A stretch of 64,000 nucleotides of DNA from Bradyrhizobium nanningense (GCF_004114535.1 NZ_LBJC01000016.1:62001-126000), one strand, 5' to 3'; counted from the first letter of the stretch, positions 19,322 to 28,734 are shown. The notes: generated from the sequence alone by a model not told the origin. A program made the numbers and translations.

Positions 19322-20093
19322 ATGCCGGATACTGACTGGAGATCTGAGGAAGCGTACAGAGGTCTAAAGACGGCAGATGCTGCGGACCTGGCCTGGGAGT
19401 GGCTGCGCCGGGATCGCGACTACCAAGACGATTATAAGCGGTTATCCCGCCGCGAACGTTCAAGCGCAGCGGCGGGCGAGTTCCGACGCAAGTGGGGGCT
19501 CTCGTTTCCCTGCTGATCCGCAAAAGACTTTCGACAAGCAAGCAGTCTTTTGGGCACCTGAGGTGCTGCCGACCGTACTGGCTGTGCGGGCGGTCAACCG
19601 CATTGCGCCCAAAAGTGATCAGCTCGATTTCGACAATCTGGCGGGCGGCGAGCTTCGCCGTGCGCCTGATGGATGGCATGCGATCGTGCCGCTCGGGGGC
19701 ACGAAGCATCGCCTGTGGCTAAGAGAGCTTCCGGTGAGCGGATATTCTGTCGATCTGCCGCTCGATGCCGATTTCGAGCTTCGGTTGGAGGCCGCGCGTC
19801 GATTTTGGCTTGCCCTTGAGCGTCGGGCGCTCGGAATGCCTCCTCTTGCTTTGCCTGCTTTGAAGCAGCGTCGGCTGATCCTTGCGCTGCGCGCAGTGGA
19901 TGGATGGCAGGAAGGAAATAGTTACCGCCAAATCGCGCAAGGCCTGTTTGGAAGCCATCGTATTGCCGAGCGCGCCTGGAAAACAGACGATTTGCGCAGC
20001 CGAACTATTCGACTTGTTAAGCTAGGGCGGCGCCTCATGCGCCTTCGCTGGCGAGCATTGCTCGACAGACGCAGGGGCAGGGATGACAAGTAG
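19322..20093 (+). CDS. fseA-like: FseA-like excision activator made by +1 frameshifting (DUF6499 + DUF2285)
   Basis: Two overlapping frames. The first (ATG 19322 to TGA 19516, 64 residues, GGAAAGG upstream) is a DUF6499-like N-terminal module: DWRSEEAYRGL, AADLAWEWLRRDRDYQ, FRRKWGLSFPC. The second, in the +1 frame, continues PADPQKTFDKQ and a DUF2285 region (RRAPDGWHAI, RRFWLAL, LDRRRGR) to TGA 20093. Joining them at UUU 19505-19507 gives about 256 residues. In M. loti, msi172 and msi171 are fused by +1 slippage of tRNA-Phe from UUU to UUC to give FseA, which activates the excisionase gene rdfS. The UUU-C context here is the same kind of site. So this split gene is probably functional rather than broken. 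A truncated copy lies at 6308-6680. Confidence 0.78.
19499..19516 (+). promoter_or_regulatory. Putative +1 programmed ribosomal frameshift site
   Basis: In the zero frame the sequence reads CTC TCG TTT CCC TGC TGA. Slipping tRNA-Phe forward by one base from UUU (19505-19507) to UUC (19506-19508) lets translation continue as CCT GCT GAT into the DUF2285 frame. The protein motif at the site is GLSFP. The stop codon three codons later ends the unshifted product at 64 residues. Confidence 0.7.
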
Positions 20094-20329
20094 TGGGTTG
20101 CGGCGATAAATGGCCTACCTTCCGTTCTGCCAGCCAATTCTTCTGCTGCCTGGCCCGCTGGTGGACAGGATAAAATCTTTGCCCTCCGATATCTCATTGT
20201 TGCCGTCTTGATTGCTCCAACAGAGGGGCGTTATCTCCGTAGGCTTTGCGGATTATGCTTGAATAGTTTTCTTGAGTTGAGCGCTCTCGACTTGAACATC
20301 GATTTCCCCCTGCAGCGGATTGAGGGACC

Positions 20330-21238
20330 TCAGGCAGCCTGCGCAAGTGCTACCTTCTTGCAAAGACGAGCCAGCCAACGGCAAAAAGAACGTGCGATCT
20401 CGGGGTGCGCGCCGCGATCTACGGCATAGGCGCGATAATGCATGCCACTTGGAACGCGGGTGCCAGGGATGACTTGCAAAGCGCCCCCTCGCACTAGGTC
20501 ACTGACGATGATTTCCGGCGCGACAAGAAGGCATTTTCCTGTCATGACGGCCGGCAGAGCAAGATAGTTGTGATCATACCGCGCGCCCGCTCGTATGTCG
20601 CTTGAAGAGAGGTTCATGGCCCTCAGCCATGTCGGCAGGATGTCGGGGCGGGATGTGATGTTCAGTATAGGGGTTGAGCGAACAATCGAGAGCTCTTTGC
20701 CCCCGACGAGATTTGGCGGGCCGACGCACACCAGCTCCTCTTTGTAGATTTCCCAACTGTCGGCGGGCTCAATGACGGAAAGATCCCGTGTAATCAAAAT
20801 ATCGAAATCATCCGAAGATCTCGGCGGCGCCAGGGAGCTGACGATGTCCACGATAACGCCACCCGCTTCGGAAGAGAAAGCCTGCAGATTTGGAATAAGA
20901 AGAGAGAAAGCAAAGGTCGATAGTGACGTGCGGACCACAATCCGATTCGCTCCTGCGCCTGCACGGCGTCGCATTCTCTTCGCGGTGAAGCTGACTGTTT
21001 CGAGCGGCTCAGACACTGCGTTTGCGAATAGCCTCCCGAACTCGGTCAAATCACTGCCCCGTCCACGCCGCTCGATGAGATCAGCACCCAGGTAATCCCG
21101 CAGTACAGCCAAATACCGGCTGACCGAACTTTGCGTTGTTCCCAAAGTGGTGGCCGCGCGCGTGACGCTGCCTTCACGGGCAACGGTCACAAACGCGCGG
21201 ATGGCATTTAAAGGAACTTCCTCGTCTTGAGTCGCCAT
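20330..21238 (-). CDS. LysR-family transcriptional regulator
   Basis: A 302-residue protein from ATG 21238, which has GGAG about 6 bp upstream; an in-frame ATG at 21265 would add nine residues. The N-terminal winged helix-turn-helix is clear (LNAIRAFVTVAREGSVTRAA, TTQSSVSRYLAVL, LGADLIERRGRG), followed by a two-lobed effector-binding domain. The inducer is unknown. It lies convergent with the fseA-like gene and divergent from nothing recognisable, so its target is unclear; it could regulate the ICE locus or a gene now lost. A 175-bp fragment of a near-identical gene lies at 5794-5970. No frame damage is seen in this copy. Confidence 0.85.
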   Translation of the reverse strand: MATQDEEVPLNAIRAFVTVAREGSVTRAATTLGTTQSSVSRYLAVLRDYLGADLIERRGRGSDLTEFGRLFANAVSEPLETVSFTAKRMRRRAGAGANRIVVRTSLSTFAFSLLIPNLQAFSSEAGGVIVDIVSSLAPPRSSDDFDILITRDLSVIEPADSWEIYKEELVCVGPPNLVGGKELSIVRSTPILNITSRPDILPTWLRAMNLSSSDIRAGARYDHNYLALPAVMTGKCLLVAPEIIVSDLVRGGALQVIPGTRVPSGMHYRAYAVDRGAHPEIARSFCRWLARLCKKVALAQAA

Positions 21239-21397
21239 TGTCTGCTCCGGCGCCAGAATGAACATCCATCACATTATTCGATGCCCATAGCCGGATCGCC
21301 GCGTATATGGGGCGGTCACGCATGAAATCCTCGTGGGAGCGTGATACCTGCGCCAGTACCGCACAAGATCTGCGTCTCAGCTGGTGTTTGTCAGGGG

Positions 21398-21679
21398 CTA
21401 AGTCCTTTTGCCGCGTGCCGGCTTCGGCTTGCGACCTTTAGGTAAGGTTGCCGGTGGCGGCGCGCCCTTGGATGGCCGAACAAACAGCTCGGAGACAGCT
21501 ACGCCGAGCGTCTCGGCAAGGCGATCGAGAAGATCGATTGTCGGGTTCGCTTGTTGCCGCTCAAGTCCGCTCATGTAGGAGCGATCAATTCCTGCATCGT
21601 AAGCCAATTGCTCTTGCGGAATACCGCGCTGGACGCGGATCCGGCGCACATTGTAAGCCACAAGCGCACGAGCTCTCAT
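21398..21679 (-). CDS. XRE-family regulator, second QseC-like paralogue
   Basis: A 93-residue protein with the same length and architecture as the XRE regulator at 18011-18292: a Cro/CI helix-turn-helix (RRIRVQRGIPQEQLAYDAG, DRSYMSGLERQ, PTIDLLDRLAETLG) and a basic tail (LPKGRKPKPARGKRT). Most of the recognition-helix residues are identical between the two, so they may bind related operators. The upstream 47 bp are also conserved. It could be a second QseC, a remnant of a duplicated control locus, or a regulator from another element merged with this island. No divergent qseM-like gene is visible next to this copy, only a 16-codon open frame after GGAGG near 21745-21822. Confidence 0.72.
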   Translation of the reverse strand: MRARALVAYNVRRIRVQRGIPQEQLAYDAGIDRSYMSGLERQQANPTIDLLDRLAETLGVAVSELFVRPSKGAPPPATLPKGRKPKPARGKRT

Positions 21680-21726
21680 GCGCGAAAGCAGCCATTTCGA
21701 TGGTCATCAAACCACTGGCTATAACC
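21680..21726 (-). promoter_or_regulatory. Conserved upstream element of XRE gene 2 (putative operator/promoter)
   Basis: Matches the element at 18293-18339 in 38 of 47 positions. The same AAACCACTGGYTATARCC core sits at the same distance from the start codon. Confidence 0.5.
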
Positions 21727-22186
21727 TACCTAAAACATGACCAAATTGGAGGTATTCGCTCGAATTATTCGATGCGTTTCACTTTCCCGGACGCTAGTGG
21801 CGCGGGCCGTAAGAGCGCTTAAATCGACCGTCTAAGTTGCGGCGGCGCGGCATCGGGCGCTGGCGTTTCACAGCGACATCTACCCGAGAATCGACGGCGT
21901 TACCTGGTCACACAGGTCGACTGGAACGTTTCGACGATCCAGGACGGCCTCGTCTACGTGCACAATCAGGGCGCCGAGCGCCCGTTGCCAAAAGGCTTGG
22001 GCACGGTGGTCCGAGGAACACGACCCTCTTGCGGGAGCGTGGTTGATAATCTTCTCCTGGCCGACATCTTCGGAAGACCTTGGACAGGTCCAAAGGGGCA
22101 GCCTGCGCGCTGCCAATTCGAGACGAAAGAGCAAGCCGTCTTTCTCGCGGCGAAACCGGTCCGACCCTGAAGGTGACCCCGGAGGC
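21727..22186. other. Spacer without recognised gene
   Basis: Open frames exist on both strands but none shows a domain I recognise. It separates the ICE control locus from an enzyme fragment. Confidence 0.4.
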
Positions 22187-22795
22187 TCACGACACCGACG
22201 TTTTCTCGTCCCAAGTTGGTACAATATTTCTCCCAGTCACTTGCGCCGGCGTTACACCCACGAGTTCTTCATAGAGACGAGGATCAGTCGCGCCCTCGGT
22301 GTTGATCAGGAAGACCCGTGCATTCTGTCCAAGGCCGGTCATGGACCGCGATGTCTGGTCCGAGGCAATCTTCAGCAGTCCTGCCAGACCTGCCCCGCCA
22401 CTTTCCCCAGCAACGACAGCTGGATCGCCATCCACAGGGTTTGCCAAGCGCTTCATGACGCTGATAGCGTCCTCGTCGTCCATCGTCATGAAGGAATCGG
22501 CAGCGCGCGAAAGGATGCGCCATGCGACGAGGGACGGATCGTAGCATTCAAGCATCGCCATCACTGTTGACGCCCCATGCTTCACCTTAATGGGAGGGCC
22601 AGCTCGAGCGCTTTCAAACAGGCAGGCCGCGCGCGAAGGCTCGACGACGGTGAAGAACGGCCTGTTATCAGCAGCCAGAACCCAGAAATGTCCTGCAATT
22701 GCAGCAGCGGCCCCACCCACGCCGGCTTGAACGAACACGTGGGACTCGGCGTGCCGATGAAGCAGGCTCGAGGCAAAGAGGCGGTAATTGCAGCA
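22187..22795 (-). pseudogene. Fragment of diaminopropionate ammonia-lyase (C-terminal half)
   Basis: The minus-strand translation shows the C-terminal part of a DpaL-type PLP enzyme: HVFVQAGVGGAAAAIAGH, VVEPSRAACLFESARAG, YDPSLVAWRIL, GESGGAGLAGLL and NTEGATDPRLYEELV. Diaminopropionate ammonia-lyase degrades 2,3-diaminopropionate to pyruvate and ammonia. The N-terminal half with the PLP lysine is absent, and upstream sequence meets a stop in this frame near 22830. The remaining ~185-200 residues cannot be an active enzyme. It lies in the same orientation as the MFS gene 110 bp upstream, which may once have been part of the same operon. Confidence 0.75.
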
Positions 22796-22908
22796 GATGC
22801 CGTCATCGGAACTGCTCTCGGTCGAGTGCTACAGCTCTGGATTCTGCTGTCGAAGAGCCTGCGCGATGTTCTATCCGTGACATCAAGCTAGGCGATTCCT
22901 GACAGTTA

Positions 22909-24588
22909 CTACGTTCGATTCCGGTTATAGTCACTGAGCAAGGACTCGTTGGCGGTACGGTCAGGTACATCGTCCTTCCACCGAACGGAGCCAAACGGGC
23001 GCTCTAGCATGCGCCGGATGCGCACGGGCTCTGGACCGACGTGAAAGGACGTAGCTTGACGATCTAGCGCGCGTTCTGAATGCGTCGAGCGGTTGCGTTG
23101 ACGTAGATAATCAAGCCACGTCGGGCAATGGTAGCGTTCTGTCCACAGTTCAGGATCAGCGATATCGCGAGCAATGGACCAGCCATACGCACCATTCCGC
23201 TTTCGGAACAGCTGCACATCTTGCATTACGTTGTGAAAGGCCCGCGCATTCTCTTGTGCCACGCGGTATTCGATTTCAATCACAACCGGTCCACTGCGAT
23301 GGGTTAGCGCAAGCCGAACCTCAGGATGCGCGAGCGCTTCAGCATCCTCGCTTTGCAGGTTTATGCGAGGCATACGCAGCCAAAGCCCCAATAGTGGAGA
23401 AATTAACATCAGCACTGCTGATATCAAAAGCGCCGTCTCGACACCGGCGGCATCGGTCAAACGACCCCAGCCCCAGCTACCGACAGCAATGCCTCCTGAG
23501 CTTGCTGCTTGGTAGGCTGCGAGCGAGCGTCCCGCGACCCAGCGCGGCGCCGACAGCTGCACGCCAATGTTGAAGAGGGCCCAGGAGATCATCCATACGC
23601 CCCCCGCAAGGACAAGAGCGGCTGACGTTAGAAACAGCTCGTGGCTCAACGCCACTGCGAGAAGCGCCCCACTCATTGACACTGCGCAGGCGCGAATTGC
23701 TGCTTCACCGCTCAGGCGCTTCCGTACTTCGGGTACATATAGCGCTCCAATTACCGCGCCAAGTCCGAACGCGCTGAGAGCTATCCCGTAGGTCTGAGCG
23801 CCGCCTCCAAGGAGATCACGGGCGACCAGCGGCATTAGCGCGATGATGGCGCCTCCGATCACGCCGGTGATCATAGAGCGAATCAGCACGATTTTGATCG
23901 AGGGCGAGTTAGCGATGTAGCGGAGCCCCGAAACGATGGCGCGGTTTAGTTTTTCGGGCGGAAGATATGACGGTTCGGAAATTCGCTTCCACAAGAACAG
24001 TGCAACAAGCAATGGCAGATATAGCAACGCATTTAGCGCAAACGAAGCGACTGCGCCGGCTGCCGCAACCACCATGCCGCCGATCGCCGGTCCCACGCTG
24101 CGCGCGATGTTGTAGCTGATACTGTTCAGCGCGACCGCAGCTGGAAGTGCTTCCGCCGGCACTTGCTCGCTAACTGAGGATTGCCAGGCAGGATCCATCA
24201 GAGCGACACCGCTGCCGATTACAAAACATAGGATCAGCAACGAGTCTGGCGTGACCATCCCTAGCCAGGTAAGTGCCGTCAGCGCGGTCGCACCAGCGAG
24301 CGACATGCCGAGCGCGACAAGCATCACGATCCGCCGGTCATACATATCCGCAATTGCGCCTGCGGGCATCGAAATCAGCATAACCGGTAGCAAAAGCGCG
24401 GTCTGAACGAGCGCGACTTTATCCGCCGACGTTGTCATCTGTGTCATTGCCCACGCTGCGCCGACGCTCCGGATCAGGGCGCCCAGGTTGGTAAGCAGAC
24501 TCGCGAGCCAGATGCGCCGAAAGGTGAGGTGGCGGAAGGGCGCTGTGATACCTTCAGTGCTAATTGTTCGAGGCTTGAGAGGGGTCAT
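22909..24588 (-). CDS. MFS transporter of the MFS_3/EntS type with C-terminal soluble extension
   Basis: A 559-residue protein. Residues about 10-425 form roughly 12 membrane helices with a family-typical start (FRHLTFRRIWLASLLTNLG) and the loop motif GAIADMYDRR between helices 2 and 3. The last ~130 residues are soluble (VVIEIEYRV, FHNVMQDVQLFRKRNGAYGW, TWLDYLRQRNRSTHSE), a layout found in one branch of MFS_3 transporters related to the enterobactin exporter EntS. The likely role is export of a small molecule across the inner membrane. The direct neighbour downstream is the ammonia-lyase fragment; the NRPS-MATE pair is too distant to link with confidence. The reading frame is intact. Confidence 0.85.
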   Translation of the reverse strand: MTPLKPRTISTEGITAPFRHLTFRRIWLASLLTNLGALIRSVGAAWAMTQMTTSADKVALVQTALLLPVMLISMPAGAIADMYDRRIVMLVALGMSLAGATALTALTWLGMVTPDSLLILCFVIGSGVALMDPAWQSSVSEQVPAEALPAAVALNSISYNIARSVGPAIGGMVVAAAGAVASFALNALLYLPLLVALFLWKRISEPSYLPPEKLNRAIVSGLRYIANSPSIKIVLIRSMITGVIGGAIIALMPLVARDLLGGGAQTYGIALSAFGLGAVIGALYVPEVRKRLSGEAAIRACAVSMSGALLAVALSHELFLTSAALVLAGGVWMISWALFNIGVQLSAPRWVAGRSLAAYQAASSGGIAVGSWGWGRLTDAAGVETALLISAVLMLISPLLGLWLRMPRINLQSEDAEALAHPEVRLALTHRSGPVVIEIEYRVAQENARAFHNVMQDVQLFRKRNGAYGWSIARDIADPELWTERYHCPTWLDYLRQRNRSTHSERALDRQATSFHVGPEPVRIRRMLERPFGSVRWKDDVPDRTANESLLSDYNRNRT

Positions 24589-25294
24589 CTAGCTTGCTGC
24601 CTTACCCCGGACGGTTCGGCGAATGAGGATGAAGAAGGGCTGGTGGCAAACGGGAGGTCCGGCGTCATTCGACTTGCGCTGTTTAGATGTAAGAGAAACG
24701 TCAAAATAGTCAGCTTCACGCCAAGAGTTCCGCCTCTCACGATCCCGATCCTGACGAGTGAACCTTGCTCTTTCCCTGCAAGTGCGCGCTTTCTCGACGC
24801 CTAGTATTGATTCCAAAAGTTGATTTCCTCGTGACAGGCGCCGCCGAGCGCGCCGCGGCGCCTTTGGCGCGCAGGTGAAGCGCAGCCGGTCTTCTTAGAT
24901 CTGCACGGCGATGTGAACGCATATAGGTGAGGCCATACTCTGAAAGGTTTGAAAATTTCACCGCGCGTAGCCGCTTAGAGCACAAATTGGGAGGAAACTT
25001 GCAGCGTTTTACTCGCACTGCGCGACGAAAAAGGGCGCTAGCGAGGCGGGCTGGCCAAGCCGACATCTCTCGTTGGTGAGCGTTTGCAAGTTCATCGGAC
25101 CGAGTCATTCAGCTCGCGCCACGAGCGCCCCCGATGAGCGGTTGGTGTGGTAGCCTGGAGGTGACGCCACTCAGTCGAAAGTTGCGCGCACCAATGCGCG
25201 AAGACCTGCGCTCGTTTCGTAACCGGTATCGCTACACGATGCCCCGACTTAGTAATGGAGCAGGTAAGCCGGGTCTGGTAGTGAGACCCTCTCT
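24589..25294. other. Spacer without recognised gene
   Basis: About 700 bp between the MFS gene start and the Lrp gene stop. No convincing coding sequence or RNA element. Confidence 0.45.
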
Positions 25295-25771
25295 TCAATC
25301 CTCGGATGGAGCCTCAATTGGAATAGCGAATCCGGCTTTTACCCGATCCATGACCACCATGGTCTTGAAGCCCTTGATATCGGGGTTCTCACGAAAAAAT
25401 CGCCGCGTGAACTGCTCATAGTCGTCCATGGTGCGTGCGGTTATGTATAGGACAAAGTCAGCATCGCCTGTCACGTAAAACCCATTGACGACTTCAACGG
25501 ATGATTTGATCGCCTTTTTGAATCTGTCGATTATATCCGAGCGCTCCCGCTCCAATGTCACGAGCACAAGCATCTGAATAGGTCTTCCGACCGCCTTGGC
25601 CGAAACGATCGAAACGTCCGCCTCGATAATGCCGTCCGAGCGAAGCCTCTTTAGCCTGCGTTGGCACGCGGTAGCCGAAAGCCCGGCCAGTTCGCCAATT
25701 GTCTCGGATGTGAGACGGTTATTCTTTTGCACGATCTCCAGGATGTGAGCGTCGATTCGGTCGTACCTCAT
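25295..25771 (-). CDS. Lrp/AsnC-family transcriptional regulator
   Basis: A 158-residue protein from ATG 25771, with GGAG about 7 bp upstream; upstream in-frame TTG codons are less likely. The N-terminal helix-turn-helix is typical (DRIDAHILEIVQKNNRLT, IGELAGLSATACQRRLKRLR, GIIEADVSIV), followed by the RAM ligand-binding domain (VLVTLERE, VVNGFYVTGDADFVLYITA). Lrp/AsnC proteins sense amino acids and often control adjacent amino-acid catabolic genes. The next gene upstream on the same strand is a dadA-type oxidoreductase; dadA is under Lrp control in several proteobacteria, so this protein may regulate the dadA region. The effector is not readable from sequence. Confidence 0.88.
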   Translation of the reverse strand: MRYDRIDAHILEIVQKNNRLTSETIGELAGLSATACQRRLKRLRSDGIIEADVSIVSAKAVGRPIQMLVLVTLERERSDIIDRFKKAIKSSVEVVNGFYVTGDADFVLYITARTMDDYEQFTRRFFRENPDIKGFKTMVVMDRVKAGFAIPIEAPSED

Positions 25772-26475
25772 AACAGGCTCCAGGCTAAAGAGGAAATTCT
25801 GCAAAAGATCACGTCTTTCCGCAGAAAAACATCTCAGATCAGACAAATGTCTTCGAAAAACACCTTTATGACATCAGTATCGTCGATCTAACGGCAATTA
25901 CAAGAAATATGCTGCATGGCTTGCAAAAACGCCCTTCGAAACGCCCTTCGTCCCGTATGCAGACTTCTCCAAGATGAGCGTCAGCTGGGCGCACAGCAAT
26001 TGGCGTCGCTCCGCAGCGGTCGCAAGTCGACGCGACTTGAGCTCGGCGATGCATCTCGGTGTTTCGGGACGACGTGTCGTTGGATCGGGTCGGTTTTACG
26101 CTCGGGTGAGCGGCGCGGAACGGCTTTGGTGCGCCTGATTCGCTCCGCGCAAAGCTGCGTCCTATGCAACGGCACTTCACGGTGTGTACCGCATGTGCCT
26201 TGCTAAGAAACGACGTCGCTCATGCAGCCCCATCTGGTCGGCGTCAATTCGGGAACGGTCGCAACAACTGCGTCATACGAAGGCTATTGGAAGCAACGTG
26301 CCAAGTGGTCCACAGGATCTTACCTAAACAATGAATTGCGGGAACCAAGTCGCCCGGTACTGAGGGGCGCATTATCCTTCGAAGGCGACTGCAAATCCCG
26401 CTTCGGCGCTGTCACAAGCGACATGCTCCCGCCCCGATATCGGCGGGAGCATGGACCAGGACCCACTCAACAGGA
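25772..26475. other. Spacer between dadA-type gene and lrp, with one strong hairpin
   Basis: About 700 bp without a recognised gene. It holds the perfect inverted repeat at 26422-26453 just after the dadA-type stop codon. Confidence 0.45.
26422..26453 (-). terminator. Perfect 12-bp hairpin downstream of the dadA-type gene
   Basis: CATGCTCCCGCC and its exact complement GGCGGGAGCATG are separated by 8 bases, 22 bp after the stop of the minus-strand dadA-type gene. The stem is GC-rich, as in intrinsic terminators, but no T-run follows on the minus strand. It could therefore end transcription inefficiently, stabilise the mRNA 3' end, or be a protein-binding palindrome. Confidence 0.45.
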
Positions 26476-27722
26476 TCAGGGCACGGATGCGCTCAGCCGA
26501 GTATTGCTGCGCTCTGTCGTAATGACATCAGCGATCATTTCAGCTGTGACAGCGGATAATGTCCAGCCGAGATGGCCATGGCCGGTGTTGTAGAAAACAC
26601 TCGGGCGTTTGCCTCGGCCAACCCTCGGCATCATGCTAGGTGTCATAGGGCGCAAGCCCGCCCATGGCACCACCTGCGCGGTGGACACATCCGGAAACGA
26701 TCGCTCTACCCACCGTATCAGGGGCTTAATTCGGTCCCAGCGGATGTCGCGGTTTTCGCCATTAAACTCGGCGGTCCCCGCGACCCGGAAGCGATCTTCT
26801 CCTAACCGGCTGGTCACGATCTTGGTGGCCTCGTCCAGCAGGCTGACACGAGGCGCAGCCTTTTGGCTCGTTTCGTCTCCCAGCTCTACCGTGATGGAGT
26901 ACCCCTTGACGGGATAAATGTTTATGCTGTCCCCCAGCATTGAAGCAATGCGGCGGCTGCCGACCCCCGCGCAAACCACTGCGCGTTCGGCATTGAGTTC
27001 TTCCTTCAACGAACCTCGTTTCCAGTGTACGACCACACCGTCTCGGTCGCACCGCATGCCGCAGATCTCTGCATCAAAGACGAAGCGTACGCCCCCTCGC
27101 TCGCAAGCCGCAGCGAGGCCGCGCGTGAACTTGTGAATGTCGCCGGTTGAGTCAGACGGGGTAAAGAAGCCACCATAATACTGATCGCGCAGAGCTGGCT
27201 CTATTGCAAGCATTTCAGAAGGCGTCACCGGACGGCGATCCAATCCGCCCTTGAGCAGCAACTGATTCACGCGAGAGGCCGCATCGAAGTCGGGCTTGCT
27301 CGAATAAACGTGCAAAATTCCTCGCCGCTCCAAGTCGAAATCGATGCTCTCCCGATCGGCTAGCTCAAAAAGATGCTTGCGAGCAGCTATCGCTAGCTTC
27401 GTCGTTTCGATCGTGTTGTGGCGGTAGTTTCGAATCTGGCTTACGAACTCTGCCAGCCAAGTATATTTGTGAAAACTGGGGCTTGGGTTCAGCAACAATG
27501 GTGCGTCTTTGCGCAGCATCCACCTCAAGCCTTTTACGATCGTTCCGACGTTATTCCAGACCTCGGCATTGCTTGCCGATAATTGGCCGCCGTTCGCAAA
27601 CGAAGTGTCCATCGCCGGATAGCGCTGGCGATCAAAGACTGTAACCGAATAGCCGCGGCGGGCCAAGGCATAGGCAGCGTAACTCCGGTGATACCGGACC
27701 CGATTATGATGATCGTGCTCAT
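26476..27722 (-). pseudogene. dadA-like: dadA-type D-amino-acid dehydrogenase/glycine oxidase-like gene, frameshifted
   Basis: ATG 27722 begins MSTIIIIGSGITGV, the FAD-binding Rossmann start of DadA-family FAD oxidoreductases. Near 27680 one base is missing (GTT AC GCT), and the rest continues in another frame: AAYALARRGYSVTVFDRQ, TSFANGGQLSASNAEVWN, SDSTGDIHKFTRGLA, PVKGYSITVE, WAGLRPMTPSMMPRVGR and NTGHGHLGWTLS, all family hallmarks. The total would be about 415 residues, normal for DadA. DadA enzymes oxidise D-amino acids to 2-oxo acids and pass electrons to the respiratory chain; relatives oxidise glycine. A tandem glycine riboswitch lies directly upstream. As read, the gene is broken early; a sequencing error is possible because the rest is well kept. 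Confidence 0.85.
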
Positions 27723-27782
27723 CGTATGCTCCAGGACAGGATTGAACGAACGGTGAATGGCTTCGCCATGTCTCCGTCCCCA

Positions 27783-27968
27783 AATCTGTCCGTGCACCTG
27801 AGAGCTTTGTCCGCAAATCCTCGTGGATCACGGTCCCCTTCGGTGGGTGCTGACCGGCACCTCTCTCCAGATCGTCCTCGGTGTGCGGTCCTGGGCCTGA
27901 GAGTTTCCTTGGGGAGTTGCTCCGTCGGCGGTGATACGCCTTTGCAGGCTTATCGCGCTCTCCCGCAC
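27783..27968 (-). promoter_or_regulatory. Tandem glycine riboswitch
   Basis: Read on the minus strand, two glycine aptamers lie in series. Aptamer 1 (about 27968-27882) has GGGAGAG, the GCCGACGGAGCAACTCCCC core, GAAACTCTCAGGC and GGACCGC. Aptamer 2 (about 27872-27783) has GGAGAG, CACCGAAGGGGACC, AAAGCTCTCAGGTGCA and CGGACAGA. These blocks, their order and the short linker match the classic two-aptamer glycine riboswitch. It ends about 60 bp before ATG 27722 of the dadA-type gene, where sequence for an expression platform would lie. Such elements usually switch on glycine-cleavage genes; here the target is an FAD amino-acid oxidoreductase. Confidence 0.87.
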
Positions 27969-28734
27969 ATCATCATCAGACACGATAACACTCTCAGACG
28001 TACTCACTACCTGTCAAGCCGTGATGAATCGTCCGACCCAAAAATCGGCGGCGTAAGCGACAACTCGATGTTTGCCCTAGCTCCCCACCCAGATTAGCAG
28101 GTGGTTTGTTGCCTAGTACTATGCTGATCTCGCCTTTTGATGATTGCATTCGCTGGATGTCCCAGTGCTTTCCAGCGAGCTATGCGCGGCCGGCACAGAA
28201 ATGCTGCGGGATCCTCAAAAGAACGCACAATATTTGCGTTGCGACGCTCTAATAAATACGCGGTGGTGTAGGATCCTACAAAGCTGTGCCTTTCATGCAT
28301 CTCTTTCAAAGTCGAGCCATAATGGAGGCCTGCCCGCCTGAGGCGGTCGCTCTGTTCGATGAGGGGCTCTTCACACCACTTGCGTCGAAGTGTCTGGCAT
28401 ATGGCGGCAGGATTCGCTCTTGTTCGTCGCGCAGGCAGTTTAAGTTCGCTGCTGGTCCGGCGATCCGCGGCCGCGATTTTCAATTCGCGCGATTTCCAAC
28501 CGCTGCTCCGCCAAACATGCCGGCCGACAACAGGACTCAGTTTGCGAGTGGTGCTGCTGTGACGCTATTCGTGCTCGAGTTAATCGCCTTCCGCGCGCAC
28601 GCTCTCGCGGTGCAAGCTCGGAATTCGGTTCAAAGAGCAGGGTGTTTTGCGAGAAAGTCGAAAAGACGACGGCGCCAAGTTGAAGATAGACGTCCTACGC
28701 TCTCGATCGGCTTTGAACTCGGCGGAGGACCTCG
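27969..28734. other. Divergent spacer
   Basis: About 770 bp between the riboswitch and the deacylase-like gene on the other strand. It should contain both promoters. Open frames here show no recognised domain. Confidence 0.4.

Noticed and set aside
19221..19709. A 162-codon minus-strand frame over the fseA-like gene.
   Set aside because: The plus strand carries conserved DUF6499/DUF2285 motifs; the minus frame is a shadow, as is the similar one at 6198-6662.
27723..27831. An upstream start at 27831 for the dadA-type gene that would give one unbroken 451-codon frame.
   Set aside because: The added N-terminus lies inside riboswitch aptamer 2 and its downstream part translates the FAD-binding motif out of frame; the true start is 27722.
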